Of a stretch of 64,000 nucleotides of DNA, positions 31,397-44,518 are shown one piece after another. The notes under the pieces are model-generated. The model was given only the letters and a program-made list of their open reading frames with translations. It made no database searches and was not told the origin of the DNA. Source of the stretch: Spizellomyces punctatus DAOM BR117 (lineage: Eukaryota > Chytridiomycota > Chytridiomycetes > Spizellomycetales > Spizellomycetaceae); the NCBI RefSeq assembly GCF_000182565.1, contig NW_015971543.1, positions 779,397-843,396 of the forward strand. Direction: 5' to 3'. Every line of letters begins with the position of its first letter. The first letter of the stretch is position 1. A program made the translations under genes and the position numbers.

Positions 31397-32275
31397 GTTT
31401 CCGATGCCGCTTGCCAATGCGACGACAGCTCTTCATCCTCGCCGTTCCTCCCCTTTTTATAGCTCTACTTACTATTTAAAAACTCCACTTTTTTTTGTCG
31501 AGTGTAACTCGCAGAATTTCAATGGCAAAAATGTCCCATCCAAATGTCCGAAGCACGTTCATGTCCGATCACGCACGTGGACAATAGGCGTGCTTTTAGT
31601 CTTGAACCTCGATTTGCTTACAATCCAACCTCATTCCAATGCTGATCGTGAGCATTACGTAATGCTTTTAGTATTTCTCCGACGTTCATGCACGGGTTGC
31701 ATGTCCAAGGGAACGAGTGGACAGAATGACAGTTGAAAAGCACGAGCAATGGTGCCACTGGTGGGGACGCAGGGGGAAAGGGGGGGAGGGGTGGAAAAGA
31801 CATCTGGTGATTGTAACGTCACAAAGAGACGTTACGCGAGCTTCAAGATGGCGTTCAAAGCCAAGAGTCCAAGGCATGCGTGAAGGAGCATTGTTTTGGG
31901 ATCAAAAAAGAGAGAGTGGCCTTGAAGTCTGACGGCCCATCATCATCATCTCGAATGGAAAAGCAACGGCCCCCTTCAGAACTTGCATTGACTATCACGT
32001 AGGATTGAATCAGTAGTCCAGACATGATTTTGGTAGTTCATCAACGGGGGGCCTTTAAGGTTATGTTCCATTATTCTTTATTTGACGATGAGAATTCGAT
32101 ATTTGGGGGTCATTTTTAATTCGTACCGTGACCGAACATCGGAGATTTTCAACATTTCACACCCTGAGATACTATTATTATACGTTCTGAAATGATCCAC
32201 TCACACACGCATTCACGCATTTGGTATTAACGCTTAACTGGCACATGTTGCCGATCCGCTCACATCACACCAAAA
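31397..32275. other. Divergent intergenic region
   Basis: About 880 bases between the GDPD gene (minus) and the coiled-coil gene (plus). A G-rich patch (GGGGGGAGGGGTGG near 31780-31795) and a CACGTG core are present. No convincing gene. Confidence 0.45.
31574..31579. promoter_or_regulatory. CACGTG palindrome
   Basis: GCACGTGG, 178 bases upstream of the GDPD start at 31396. Confidence 0.4.
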
Positions 32276-33710
32276 ATGCCACCTAAGAAAAAAAGCAAAG
32301 CAAAAGGCAAGGGTGGCAAGAAGAAGCGATCGCGATCGCGGTCTCGGTCTCGTTCCAAGGGCCGTGGAAAGAAGATGGGAAAGGAGCAGGCTAGTGCCGT
32401 TATGGTCTTTGTTATGTTGGTAGACGATATGTGTTTCGCTGGGAGAGACTGAGGAATGACGTATAGTTGTTTTTGGCATATTAGGGTGGAAGCTCGCAAG
32501 CAGTCAATTCTCTTGTATAGAACCTGGTTACTGGAACAGTTGAGTATTCTGCTGTTCCCAGCGCCCACCCATTTGATTTTGACACAAGCCTAAAACAAAA
32601 CCCATCACAAAATAGAAAGGAAGAAGCCACACGTCTTCGCCAAAAGCTTCGACGTGTCGAGAAAGAGCGGGTAAGGTCCTTCCGCTTCCCATTTCTCTTC
32701 CTCTTCTCACGTATGTCTTGCTCCAGTACAGCCATATGCGGAATCTCATTGACACGACAGACGCCATGTCAACCAAAATCGATAAAATGCATGGAGAAAA
32801 GTCTATCGGTAGAGCATTCGACACCAACCTGGACGCTAAACTCATTCAACAGCGAGAAGACATTGAAGGTAAAGGAACATTTTGTTTCATCCTCCAAGAA
32901 TGCTCACTAACATGTCATCTCTCTCATCTCTATTATACGACAGTTCTCTATGACACCCTCACCAGACATTCCAACCGCCTCTCGGCCTTAACCACAGAGT
33001 ACTCTAGCCTCCTTATAGCAAGCAGAACCTCTCTTGAAGACGCCATGGCCGGCCTCCGCGCAACCCACGCAGTACAAATACAACGCCATCAAACGGAAAT
33101 TGACCGTCTGTACAAAAAGCACGAACAAAGCATTGAAGGTACCCGCCAAAGAGCAGATAAAATCGTTCTCGGGGTCGAAAGTGTGGCCAGTCAGCAAGAG
33201 TTGGATGAAATGTCCGTACAGACTCTCCAAACGATCCATCGAAACAGGAAATTGCACGCTCAAGTCGCGGCTGCAAAGGTGGAGATCGAGCGACTGGAAA
33301 CGATTGTGGAAGAGTTTGAGGAGAGGAATTTGGAACTCTCTAAGGAATTGAATCTATCTGTGGACTGGAATTTGGGGTTGGGGTTAGTCGCTGAGGCTGA
33401 GTTGGAGGAATGGGAAGATGACATGGACTCTGAGGTGGAGCGGGGCAGGAGTCCGAGCGTTCGACGTCCGAAATCCAAAGCATCAACAACACCTTCATCC
33501 CCTCTGCCACCTCTACCCGTTTCGAAATCGGGAACACCGTCCCCAAGCTTATCCCACCTGACTCTAACTGAAGTTCTTCACCGAGAGGCCAAACGACGGG
33601 AGGTGGAAACCAAACGATCTGGGCTGGGCGTCACGGGCAAAAGCGTCGATATGAAACCACCCGACCCACGACATGCTGGTGGACTTCTCTATCAAACCCT
33701 TTGTATCTGA
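32276..33710 (+). CDS. Coiled-coil protein with Lys/Arg-Ser-rich N terminus (cilium-type)
   Basis: Exons about 32276-32398 (or 32419), 32521-32670, 32727-32868 and 32944-33710 give about 393-400 aa. The N terminus MPPKKKSKAKGKGGKKK then four or five RS pairs is very basic. Such MPPKK-KGKGK starts are common in ciliary coiled-coil proteins (for example CFAP157-like and DRC-type proteins). Most of the rest (residues about 75-310) is heptad-rich coiled coil; the tail is Ser/Pro-rich and ends with RHAGGLLYQTLCI. I cannot assign a named family. The first donor site is uncertain because two donors in the same phase (GTTATG, GTAGAC) both fit. Confidence 0.65.
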
Positions 33711-33855
33711 TACGATGATTTTTATTCATATACGTAAGCGCAACAGTTCTCTAGATACAGCATGCTCAGCAAGTGCTTGATACAGACATCCGAATGCCGA
33801 CAACAGCCCGGCCAACTCGCACCCCCACAAATGTACATGTACCAATTCACATTGA

Positions 33856-35590
33856 CTATACTGTCCAATACCTTTCTAAAATAATCAAATCAGCCACGAC
33901 CCACGCTGTCAAAATGGGTACACTAAGGAGATAGGACCAAAAGAGGAGCCTAGCAGTCACGGTCTCGTGGTTGCGGTGGGCTTGGCTTATGTTCATGAGA
34001 TTTAGCGCAGTGGGACAAGCTGCCAAGAGTAGCATGGCTAATATGCAGGGCCGGGTTAGCTATCATGTACCACGTAATGAACCGATAATACGAGGAAAAT
34101 GGTGCATACCCATTGCAAATGTTGGATCCTGGACCAAAGGAACAAACGGCTTCATGCCTAAAATCATAAGCAACCCGACCGCTGGTGTCAAGATCATTTT
34201 CACCAAAATGACCAAGGCAACGTCTTTGCCTTCCGCCGCGGTATCGACATGCTCCACTTTCCCCATACTCCCAAGCTGTCCTCCAAGCGTCAAGATGATG
34301 ATAGGCACAGACGCTTCACCAAGACTGTACAGAGGGTCCGTGACGATCTCTTCAAGAGGGCCAGTGTTGCCGTGATCTGGACCGAAAAAGAGGCTCTTTA
34401 CGGGCGGTATCAGGCCGATTATGAGGGCCAGCAGGGCGGCATACAAAGGAGCATTCATAAGATCGTACAAACGAGTGCCCAGCGCTCGTAGACGACTGCG
34501 TGGTGGAATATCTGGCACGGACTCTGTGGGTGAGTCTATCAGTTGGGGCCCCGGAACGGGGTTGGGTAGTATGAGAGGCGTTCGCTCTGTGGGGCTTGCC
34601 GTGTGTGCGGAGCCTGTCGCGGCAAAGGAATCAACGTCGGCAGAAATGCTGAAGATCTGAGAGCGGCGTCGGAGGCGTGTTGCGTGAACTTGAGGATCCG
34701 CGTCTGGAATCTCCGCAATGACTACATCCGTCAAACCTATCAGCTGTTGATTGCCAATCACGCAATGTTCATTATCCTGATACAATACCTGCATCCCCGG
34801 GAAATACCTCCTCTTGTTTTGCAATCAAGTCCGTTACTTGTGCATCCCCTTCATGCTCCTGAACGGCGGCATGCTCCTCATCTCCAGGACATTTGGCAAG
34901 CAACTGATAGCAAATTGTCCATCGAAGAATATTGGAGAACAAACTGAAAAATAGGACAAAGGCGATTCCTCTCCGTGCCACTTCGTCTGCGTCGCTCGCT
35001 TTGGGATTCAGAACTGCCCGTGAGCCTGGGTCGCGGGCTAGACTGTGCATCAACGCAACCTACGAAGCAAACATGGTTAATCTTGGAACTTTTCAGGCAT
35101 CCAAAATGTTCACTTACTGGTAAACTGTTTGTGTTGCTCATCATGGCTGCAGATGCTATGAAGTGCGACCGACTACGGGGGATGCGGAAGAGGAAAGAAA
35201 GTACCACCGCAAATATGAAGGAGGCCAGTGTCAACGCGCAAAACAGCACTAGGTTCCCGAAATTCAGCACCGAATCCAACATACAACGTAATGAACTAGT
35301 CAACCCACCTGGAATTGGCCACCAGAGATGAAATGACTCCCAACTAACAGTATGGGCAATAGAAACCAACAACAAACACGGCGCCAAAAGTTGGACCACC
35401 AAGCGCGCCAGATCCTGCAAACCAGAAAGTGAGTTCTCCCGCGATAGTATCGCAGAACAGAAGCTCTTACCCTCTGCATGGAGAGAGGGAAATAACCGTA
35501 AAGAGCATATACCCATCCTGCAGCTACTACAAAGGCAACAGCACCAAGGGATTGCAACGCAGCAACTGCCAGTTCCAACATGGATGACAT
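33856..35590 (-). CDS. PIN-like auxin efflux carrier family protein
   Basis: Six exons (35590-35471, 35414-35309, 35248-35118, 35059-34808, 34743-34110, 34037-33856) give 474 aa. It has the architecture of the fungal AEC (membrane transport protein) family, such as yeast YNL095C/ECM3-type proteins. There are five N-terminal membrane helices (AALQSLGAVAFVVAAGWVYA, LVVQLLAPCLLLVSIAHTV, VLFCALTLASFIFAVVLSFLF with SHFIASAAMMSNTNSLP). A roughly 150-aa hydrophilic cytosolic loop with RLRRRSQIFS follows. Then come five C-terminal helices (APLYAALLALIIGLIPPV, PIIILTLGGQLG, LVILVKMILTPAVGLLMILG, MLLLAACPTALNL and LLFWSYLLSVPILTAWVV). The substrate in fungi is not known. Confidence 0.87.
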
Positions 35591-35836
35591 GGCTACAGTG
35601 AGAAATGTTAGTGTCGCAGAAACTGCTGACGGATTGTTGAACAAAATAAAAGGCCCCCGTTCTCTTCGAGATGTCGTTTTATTTGCAGTTTTCCATTCAA
35701 AATGGCGATAAGATCCCACCCAAAAGCCCACCACCCTTTGCCTCATGAATGGCGACGCGCTCCGAATCAAAAGACATGTGAGATTTGAGGTTTCGTTTGG
35801 AGATTTCTTTCATTTTCGTTTTGAATTCTTGGAGCG

Positions 35837-36949
35837 ATGCCGCCTGTAACCGCTCCAACGCTCAACTATCATGGTAAGCTTATTATGTTCCAAAACAGTT
35901 GATATCATTATGTGTGCTCAATACGTTGAATAACCAGAATTGGTCGGTACGTTCTGCAAGCATGGTTTACTAGCAGTTCATGCAATTCCTAACAAGACGA
36001 ACACTACCCAGACACCCTTCTCGAGTTCCTCGAAGTTGCCATACACTACGTGCTATACGTGAGAGAGATCTATCCCGCCGATATCTTTGAACCACGACGG
36101 AAATATAATGTTCCCGTTCGAATGTCACGGCATCCCGTTCTGAATGGGTATATACGGGACGTTCTGGCTGGGATCAAACCGGACCTGCAAAAGGTCGTTG
36201 GAGAGGTTCACTTTTGAATGTGTATTTGAGCAGAGTTAATTGTTTTTACCATCCACCACAGGGAGTCGTTTCAAAAGTGTATCTAGCGATACATGATCCA
36301 GCACGGAACGTTGTCGAAAAGTTCACGTTTCAGATACGGTCCTTGATGGAGGGCATTGAGGAGGGTGTAAGGAAACAGTATGTACCGCTGGCCACCGTTT
36401 ATGTTCTAGAACAAGTTTGTCATTTTTCGTCTCTACAGCGCCCAAACCACGATCAATACATCCGATGTGGAAGCATACTTGCGCTCGTTTCTGCTCAAGA
36501 TTGCCGTTTGCGATTCAATGTTGAATCCCAATCCTCCAGGTAAGCTCGTCCGGTCATGATCTTTTCCACTTCACTGTATTAATAATCTATGCACAGATTG
36601 CTCGTTTGTATTATTGGTAGAACTGGCAGGGGACCATCCAACTCCGACCAGCGTATCGACAGTATGTAATCGAGCATCTATGTTCTCCACTGCTATGATT
36701 TACTTACTCGCGCATGATTCTGTGTATTGTGCAGGGAGCTCCTTGGGTGCCTAGTGAACCCACGGATGTAGAAGTCACATCACCCTCCCTTATCCCTCTG
36801 AAAACTATGGATGCTGGGTTGCTCAAGGTACGGTGGTATCTCTTTCTTTTCTGTGCAATAACATTTGCTGATAGTGCCTTTTGGTACGGTCTGGATAGAT
36901 GCAGCTATACGTCGAGGAAAGCGATGCGAAGCAATCTTCAACGGGATGA
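35837..36949 (+). CDS. REV7: HORMA-domain protein REV7 (MAD2L2)
   Basis: Eight exons (35837-35873, 35938-35946, 36012-36193, 36262-36377, 36439-36539, 36597-36661, 36735-36827, 36899-36949) give 217 aa, like human MAD2L2 (211). REV7 is the accessory subunit of translesion polymerase zeta and part of shieldin-like repair. Matches run along the whole HORMA fold: [97 protein letters not shown]. Exon 2 is only 9 bases long. The safety-belt region at the C terminus is complete. Start [15 protein letters not shown]. Confidence 0.93.
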
Positions 36950-37306
36950 GAGTGGAATCTGAGTGTTTCCTTCAAACTTGTTTGCGGAATGCGTGTAGGC
37001 TTCCAGATGGCTTATTGCCTTGACGGTCATCATACGCGCAGAACAGCAAAAGCATTCTGTTGTCGCTATTCAGCTGGAAATCCATAAGTTCCTCTCCACT
37101 CACTCACTCGTGATTGATTTCGTCGCAGCCCTCGTGGTATCTGGTTAAGCTTTTGAGTGTGCATAGAAGTGTGAATATAGTGACTGCCCGAGTAGAGTAC
37201 TTTTTAGTTGGTTAGGGTGTAATTCTCTAATAGATACCAACTATGTGGCGGGGAATGACTTATCGGCCTTGGTTACCGGCCATCGCAACCCAAACGCGGT
37301 GATTGC
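36950..37306. other. Intergenic region
   Basis: About 360 bases between REV7 and COQ7, both plus strand. Nothing recognisable. Confidence 0.4.
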
Positions 37307-38153
37307 ATGATACTGACTTTGCACGGCCCACTGCTGCCGATTCGTTCGTCCACCATGTCGGCACTACCAATGCGACTTCCAATATCTCAAACCCGTCAAC
37401 TCATTCGGCTCCAACCATGTTGCGCACGTTCCCTCTCCACTTTCTCAGAACATAGCGAGACTCCCCGACCCCGGGTGAAGCGGCCGCTCACCGAAAAGGA
37501 AAAGGATCTCATCGCAGCGATGCTTCGAGTAGACCACGCAGGCGAACTAGGAGCCAACTGGATTTATAAGGGACAGATGGCGGTTCTGGGTAAGGACCCT
37601 AAAGTGGGGCCTGTAGTGCAGGTGTGCCGTGAACTATAAGTTTCCAATCCTGTCTAAACATTACTCACCCTTACTCTAAACAGCACATGTGGGACCAGGA
37701 GAAATTCCATCTCAAGGTTTTTGACGACATGATTGCTGCAAATCGAGTAAGACCAACGGCGCTGCGACCTTTCTGGGAGGTTGCAGGATACGCTCTAGGA
37801 GCGGGCACCGCGTTGTTGGGCAAGGAGGCTGCCATGGCGTGCACAGAGGCTGTTGAGACGGTGATTGGGGAACATTATAATGAGTATGTGAGCTAGCCAT
37901 ATGTTTGGCTGACATATCTCAGGGCGCGATCTAAGTTTATGTTCTTTTCAGCCAGCTAAGAGAGCTATTGAAGATCGACCATCCTGAAGTAGATAAACTC
38001 AGGGAAGTCATCAAACAGTTTCGTGATGAGGAGTTAGAACACCTGGATACGGCTGTGGATCATGAGGCAAAGAAGGCGCCAGTCTACCCGGGGTTGACTG
38101 CAGTGATTCAGCAGGGCTGTAAGGCGGCGATTTGGATTGCCACCCGTATTTAG
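37307..38153 (+). CDS. COQ7: 5-demethoxyubiquinone hydroxylase COQ7 (CLK-1), mitochondrial
   Basis: Exons 37307-37621, 37684-37883 and 37952-38153 give 238 aa. COQ7 is the di-iron enzyme for the penultimate step of ubiquinone synthesis. Diiron ligands are visible in [34 protein letters not shown] and [14 protein letters not shown]. The N terminus is a basic, Ser/Arg-rich presequence (through [16 protein letters not shown]). The first ATG gives MILTLHG; ATG 37355 ([11 protein letters not shown]) is an equally good start. It ends with the membrane-binding helix [12 protein letters not shown]. Confidence 0.95.
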
Positions 38154-38348
38154 ATTTGGACTCGTCATGAAGCAGGTGTATATAAGGAATACCGGAATGC
38201 ATTTCAATTCGGGGAGTAGGACATCATTCATTGCACTACAGCATTTTATACAGATGGAACCTTAGCGGTAAAATAGGGTAGTGGGAAATTGGGATATTGA
38301 GATATAAGTATTCCTCCCAACAAATGTACAAAAGTGGCTAAAGTATGT

Positions 38349-41300
38349 TCAGAATGCATCATCATCGTCATCGGGCTCTGCACCGCCTTCATCGTATGAC
38401 ATGGCATCGTCGGAAAACACTATCTCCCCGTCGTCAATGTCCTTATCATCCAGTTCAATCTCGTCATCTGTGTGTCCCGCACCAAAATCAGACGAGTACT
38501 CGTCGTCAGCTTCCGACTGCTTTTTTTCTAGACCGTGATCACTGCCATTCGCACTCAACGGGGGTATGGTGTTTTCCGATTTAAGCCATTTGGATCCCGC
38601 GGAAGTGGTATTTTTTATGCCCCTAGCTCCCTCCTCGTTATCTCCAAGGGGCAGCGATTCAATATCTTCATCGCTGAAATGCAAACTTTCCTCGTCCTCA
38701 CTAGCCAAGCGGTCATCGGAAGGTGGACCTGGAACACGAGGAGCGTTCTCAATGTCGGAGAGCCATCCTCTGCTGCCTTTAACCCATGGCGACGAGTTTG
38801 GACTTTTATCCAATGATGCCCGATCCGCAACAGGTGATAGAAGACCTGGTGGCGCTAGCTTCTTTGGAGGTTGAATAGACTTTGCTGACGTCTGGGATTC
38901 ATGGTGGGATTCGCTTTCGTTGGCCGAGGCTACATCCCTCTCGTCTTTCTGTATGTCGTTCTGTTGAGCAGATTCCACTACGTGCCCCTTGGCTGTGTTG
39001 TCCACATGCTCGTCATCGCTTGCTTCATGTGCTTCGTCTTCTATTTCTTCTGGTACGATTTCTTCTGCGATCTCGTCATCAATTGGTTCCTCCGATGATG
39101 TGGGTGCCTGTGGAGAGGGCTCTATTGTCAAAGCGGATACGGGTGCAGGAGTGGTTGCCGAGACAATTGGAGCGACAGTCAAGAGTTTGGGAAGTCCCAC
39201 ACCCTTGGTAGCTGCTTTGGCCTCTACATCTGCGTCTGGAAGCAGCGGCACAGGAACGGTTTCCTCAAGTTCGCCTTCGCGTTTCTCGGGTAGCTGTAGG
39301 GGCGATGGACGATGTCTGTAGTTGGAATCAGAGATTCCGATTGCATCAGCCTCTTCTCGCCCAAGTGCAAGCGGTCGTCTGCCAACACTTTTGCGAGATA
39401 TTTCGCTGACGGAACTGGTGCGCCTACTGCCCTGGACAATGTGTGAGGAGAATGGCCGATGTTCCTCATCGTCTGAATCCAACATGTCGAGTACCGCATC
39501 CAGATCTGCGGTTGATTGAGTTTCTGCTTGTTCGCCGATATCACTGGGAACATGGGAGGACGGTCTACCAGAGTTGAGTTCTTCCATGCTCGCACTTACA
39601 TTGTTGTCATTGGCGAGTGGCTCGCCCTTGAAATCTTGGACAGACATTTGCGGCTCTCCGTTTCTTTTTTCCTCTGAATTGGCTTCAGAATTGTCTTCCT
39701 TCTCACTCGGTTCATCTTCATCGCCTTCTTCTTCGCCCACGTCGTTCAAGTCCGACGACCACTTGTGAGAGAGCTCCTCAACAGATTCGGCATATAGATT
39801 CTTCTCCTCACGGGAAGCGACCGAGACGCGGCGACGCCTATACGTCGATTCCTCCTGTTCTTGCGGTTGTGGAGCATCTTCCTCCTGTTCGTCTTCTTCG
39901 TCTTCTTCGTCTTCTACCTCGGCTTCCTCGTCTGCCTCTTCCCCAAGCTCGGCCGAAAGATCGCCTTCGTTCTCGGAATAGTTGTACTTCCTTTCGGAAC
40001 CTTCTACTTCTTGTTTGTCAAACTCACTTCCGCTGGCCGAGACATTATCATTATGATTGGAGCTTTCCCCTTTCCTACTGTCATCCTCTTCATTGTTCTC
40101 CAGGATTCCCTCGTCAATATCCTCTATATCCTCTTCGATATCAAAATCTTCGCCTTCCAGCAGATCATCGACGTCTTTGAGTACCTTGCCAGTCGTGGCT
40201 GGCTTCAATGTGGAAAGAGATGGGAAGGTAGCGTTGTTTGCGATGGGCTTGCCAGCGTCGGTTTCTGATTCCTGGTCCCATTCGTTGTCTTCAACGGGTG
40301 GACCGAAGGATTTCTGATTTCAAACGTGGGCAGCGGAACACTTGGGTAATGTGCATTTAACTGATTACCTGAACATCATAGACGTATCCTGGATCACCAG
40401 GTTTTATCCGGGTTTTCTCAAAATCATCATTCATGGATTTCTTGATCTTGGCTAGATCCTCGTCCCTTTGAGCATCTTCTTTAACGAATTGTTGGCCAAG
40501 AAGGAGGAACGCGTTCTCTTACCCAAGTTTGTTCAGATCCAAATTTCCATCAATCTGATGGGCTTTCGCGGCAACTGTTTCTACCTCCGCATCGGCAGCT
40601 GGTTGCTTCTTCTCTTTCTCGACTGAATTGGATAGTGGGGGCAATTCTCGCGCAGGTGGTTGCAGGGTGGTCAAAGGGGTTAGCTTCTTGGGTAGTGGGA
40701 GAGCTCCGAGGTGTGAGCCAGTGTTGACAAGAGAAGGGCCTTTTGTTAGCCACGCGGGCGCTTCTGTTGCGAGACCTTGTATCGGGACACTCCCAGGTTC
40801 TTTGGAAGCCTGAGGTCGACTTTCCACCTCTTCGGCGTATATGCGGTCAACAATCCGCTTCACCTGAACCGAAAGCACGCGTTGATCAGCGTCCATCCCA
40901 TTCCCGATGAAAGGGAGGAATATGAAAATACCTGTTCAACTTTTACAGTGCCCAGATATTGCTGATGCCTATCATAGATATGTTGCACAACATCGGTGAC
41001 ATTGTTCTTATCCAGTCCTCGCAGTGGCATGCTTCGTCGCCGTGATTTACCTGATCACAGAGTAATTTGATCCATTAGTTCCATTTCAATGCATGCTTAT
41101 AGTTCATGCAGCCATCACCTACCCGTATCCTCCGCGACATAAAAAAGGACTAATACTGGCCTTTGGTAACGAATTGCTAGTTTTTTGGGTGAAACCATTC
41201 TGTTGGAAGGCCGCCAGTTCGCAGAGTGACCAGTCTTTGCGGCGGTGTTCTGGGGGAAAGTGGAGTATGGGCGTGATGGGTCAGAATGTCTCGGCAGGAT

Positions 41301-41444
41301 ATCATCTAGGTTCATGCTTTCCAAACTTGAGCCCGCCGAAGACGTAAGGCTGCTAAGACTGCTGGCGGAGCTTTGGTTGCTCCGATCAAACGAGGGGCGT
41401 TTCCCAATTGGTAATGGAATAAAGGATGTTGCCACAGCAGTCAT
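38349..41444 (-). CDS. CEP19: CEP19-domain protein with long acidic C terminus
   Basis: Exons 41444-41123, 41050-40932, 40863-40523, about 40476-40369 and 40313-38349 encode about 950 aa. Spread over the first four exons is the full CEP19 domain. It includes AIRYQRPVLVLFYVAEDTG, SRRRSMPLRGLDKNNVTDV, QYLGTVKVEQVKRIVDRIY, then after a spacer LDLNKL, DEDLAKIKKSMNDDFEK, and PGYVYDVQ followed by EDNEWDQE (human CEP19 has FVYDIEVEF...GWD). CEP19 is a basal-body protein that recruits RABL2 to start intraflagellar transport. Human CEP19 is 163-167 aa; here a roughly 650-aa Asp/Glu/Ser-rich tail is attached in one long exon. The junction between exon 3 (donor at 40522) and the DEDLAKIK exon does not work with any GT-AG pair I can find, so that exon end is unresolved. 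Confidence 0.8.
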
Positions 41445-41672
41445 TGTTTACAGGGAATGCCAGAGACGGAAAGGTTTAAATCCGGGAAGGTGGAATGCGT
41501 ATGTGTCGTATTTACGTCTGACTATGTGTGTGTGATAAGTTTGGATCTGCCAATTTAAGGATTGTGAAGTTGGATTGGGACGGGCCTATTCGATCAAATG
41601 AGGGGATATTTCAGGGTCAAGATCAAGACCATATCGAAAGGACTTAAAGCAGATCAGAACAGTATCAAAATC

Positions 41673-44518
41673 ATGTCCACGGTAGAGTTTGGGACCAGAT
41701 CCCGTCCACTCTCTCCTTACAGATATGTCAACAGAAGTGGTCAAGGGAGTCCTCAAAATGCGAATCGGAGCCGGCCATCAAGTGCCAGATATATTGAGGA
41801 TGATAATGGCAACCGGGAACGACGGGCAATGGAGAAGGTTCTCACAGAAGTCGAGAACTCCAGGACCTACCTTTTACGAGGATTGATTCTTGCTGATAAA
41901 AGTAATCAGACGGAAGACAAAGATCTTCTTCCATTTGATGAGATGGATCGGATGGTGCAGACTTTTCACCGGGTGAGTGTGCCCACACAAACGTGCATCC
42001 ATTATATTGTTGAGATGGACTCGTATGAACCGATGGACTGCTAGGAACTGGATGTGATACGGTGTATGCTGCAAGTCAATCAAGACTCAAAGATCCAGAT
42101 GCTGGTCGATCAGGTATACGATACAATCAAAGATCGTTTACAGACATTAGAACAAAATCACCGTGCTGAGGTGGATAGAGCGAGACAGGACTGTAAAGCT
42201 CAGCTCAAAGGGGCTGTAAGAGAATTGCTGCAAACACATAAGGTATACTGCCACCCCAATGCCTTGAGACCACCAAGGAATTGCTAGACAAACTCTTGAA
42301 TACAGAATTACAATGCATACGCTCTGCATCAAGCCGATGAGCAGCTGGGAGACGATATCCGGCGCGGAGAGGCAAGGGTCGAAAAGGTTGCTAGTAAACT
42401 CCGACAGATGGAGGATGAAGAGGAGCGCCTGCGATATTCCATCGCGAGAGCTTATTTGCTGCTCAAAAGGAAGGGCCTTCTCAGCGAAGCGGAAGTGAGT
42501 AGGACAAAGCTGACCTAGATATTTCCAATTGACTGAGTATGATTGTAGATCGCGGTGGCAGATGAGGCACGTATGAGAACGGTGGATGTGGTTGACCAAT
42601 ATCAATCCATGCTCTCAAAGCGGGATGACGAGATCTTCTGGTTGCGAGGACAAATATCAGAGCTTGAAGAATTTTTAGACGAAGACGTATCTCCGGATTC
42701 CAGGCCAAGGACGCAGACTACACAGCATCATCGAACCTCCGTCAGTGGGAGCACTGGGACGCTACGACTGGGCAGTTCGAGAACCGCAATGATGCGGAGC
42801 ATGTCAACAGCATTGGATACGCTCATTGAAGATACATCGCAGCCTTCCGAAGACGGGGGCGATCAAGTGGAATCTGATGCAGAAGATGAGGACGAACTTG
42901 CAGTCGTGGATGAATTGGAACGTACATACGAAGAGAAAATCCGTGTGTTGGAAGAGGAACACATGAAGGAAGTTGCTGCAGCCACAGCGGAGCACGATCG
43001 TATCCTACACGGATGGGAGGTTCGACTATCCAGCCTTCTACAGCTGCAAGACCAGGAGCACGTTAAAAGAGTGACAAAACGACAAGAAGAACTGCTACAA
43101 CTTGCAATGCAAGTATACAAACCCCGGCCACCTGCCGATAAAGAAGTGACTGCATATACCGCAGGACTGACCTTGCAAATGTTACTAGACGAAGAGGCAC
43201 GTTGTAAAGAGATAGAGGAAGAGGAAAACAGGAGAAGGCAAGAGGAAAGAGAGGAAGAGGAAAGAGCTGAACAGGAAGAATTACTACAAGGTCATGGGTC
43301 CATGGAGTTTGCGATATATATGCGCGGTCGAGCTGTCTCCAACAGATTTAGCAGTGTAAGTGCGGAGTAACGACCTTGCATTTTCGTTTTTCCAATGTAA
43401 CTTCATGATTTTCAGGAGGAGCTTGACCTTGCCTTGGGTAGTGAACTGCCGCCGTACTCCATGGGAGCCTTCCGAGGTCATCCCGCACCCCTTCGCCGGG
43501 GAACAAGTAACCGCTCAATAGAAAACGCGGAGCATCGACACTCCACCAATAGTTTTGCGAAATCAAGAAGCCTAAACCTATCTAATGACGGAATATCGTC
43601 AGGAACCGCTAGTAGGGTTTCGGTGTCACATGCTGACAGCAAGCAGGCAACGGTCAAAGGACACGGCCGTCGAACTATATCTGAGAGCAGACGATCCTCA
43701 GCCTGTCAGCGAGCGCCTTCAGCAGGAAAGCTTGCTCTCGGATCGACTGTAACTCGCAGGAGCATTTCACGGGCGGAAGTGCCGAAAAGTCAAACAGATC
43801 CAAAGGCACGGGTATCAATATGGCAACAGAGTAGGCTCCTCACGACAGCCGACACTGAAATACAAGGGATGAACGTAAGGGGCCAATCCCCGTCCTCTCC
43901 ACATGATGCAGATCATGAGGTATCTTGTGGAACACCGATGATGTTATTCCCGGAAGCGACCAATGTAGCCCAGGAAACGAGACCATTGCAACCGAGTATT
44001 GTGAGCAATTCTATGGTTACTACTGCGAATGACATTGAGATGGAGCTGAATCATAATCAAGGGATAATGGATAAGGTGGGCAAACGGTTTCTGGCAACAA
44101 TAGTACTGGTTACTAATGATGAATTCCACCGCCGCATGTACAGCCTGTGATCGGGCGGTCATTGATGTCCGGAGGCACATCGACGCAAGTCGCAGGCCCG
44201 GTGACACCTTCCATTTCCTTCATTCCGTCCAGTCCGTCTCGCGATCGTCCCACAAGCAACAGCAAATCATCCAAGCCATCATCTGCATCACCATCGCCGA
44301 GCCGATCTGGCACAGAAGAAGAGCTGATTGACGCGATCAGCGTACGACCATGGAGTGCAACATCTGAGGGAGATGTTCTTTCCAGACTGAACAGGGCGAG
44401 AGTCAGTCACCCTGGTAGTGCGCCATACTTATCCAAGCCTATACGCAGGCTTGCGTCGGGTGGTAGTGTTGCAGCAAGGTCCCCACCCATCCGAACGCCG
44501 CCTAGGAAATCCCAATGA
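41673..44518 (+). CDS. Large coiled-coil protein of unknown function
   Basis: Six exons (41673-41972, 42045-42242, 42306-42494, 42549-43355, 43416-44075, 44144-44518) give 842 aa with every junction in frame. A Ser/Arg-rich head (residues 1-50) is followed by long heptad helices from about 55 to 270, an acidic break (SDAEDEDELAVVDELE), another coiled coil to about 500 ending in EEEENRRRQEEREEEERAE, and a 340-aa Ser/Pro-rich disordered tail. I do not recognise the family. The company of ciliary genes and the overall build suggest a cytoskeletal or centrosomal role, but that is inference. An in-frame ATG at 41598 could add 25 residues. Confidence 0.7.

Noticed and set aside
39861-40268. Long plus-strand frames opposite the acidic CEP19 tail (also 38535-38874, 38882-39321)
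   Set aside because: They are antisense shadows of a long low-complexity exon; hydrophobic or Ser-rich translation follows from its GAA/GAT codons.
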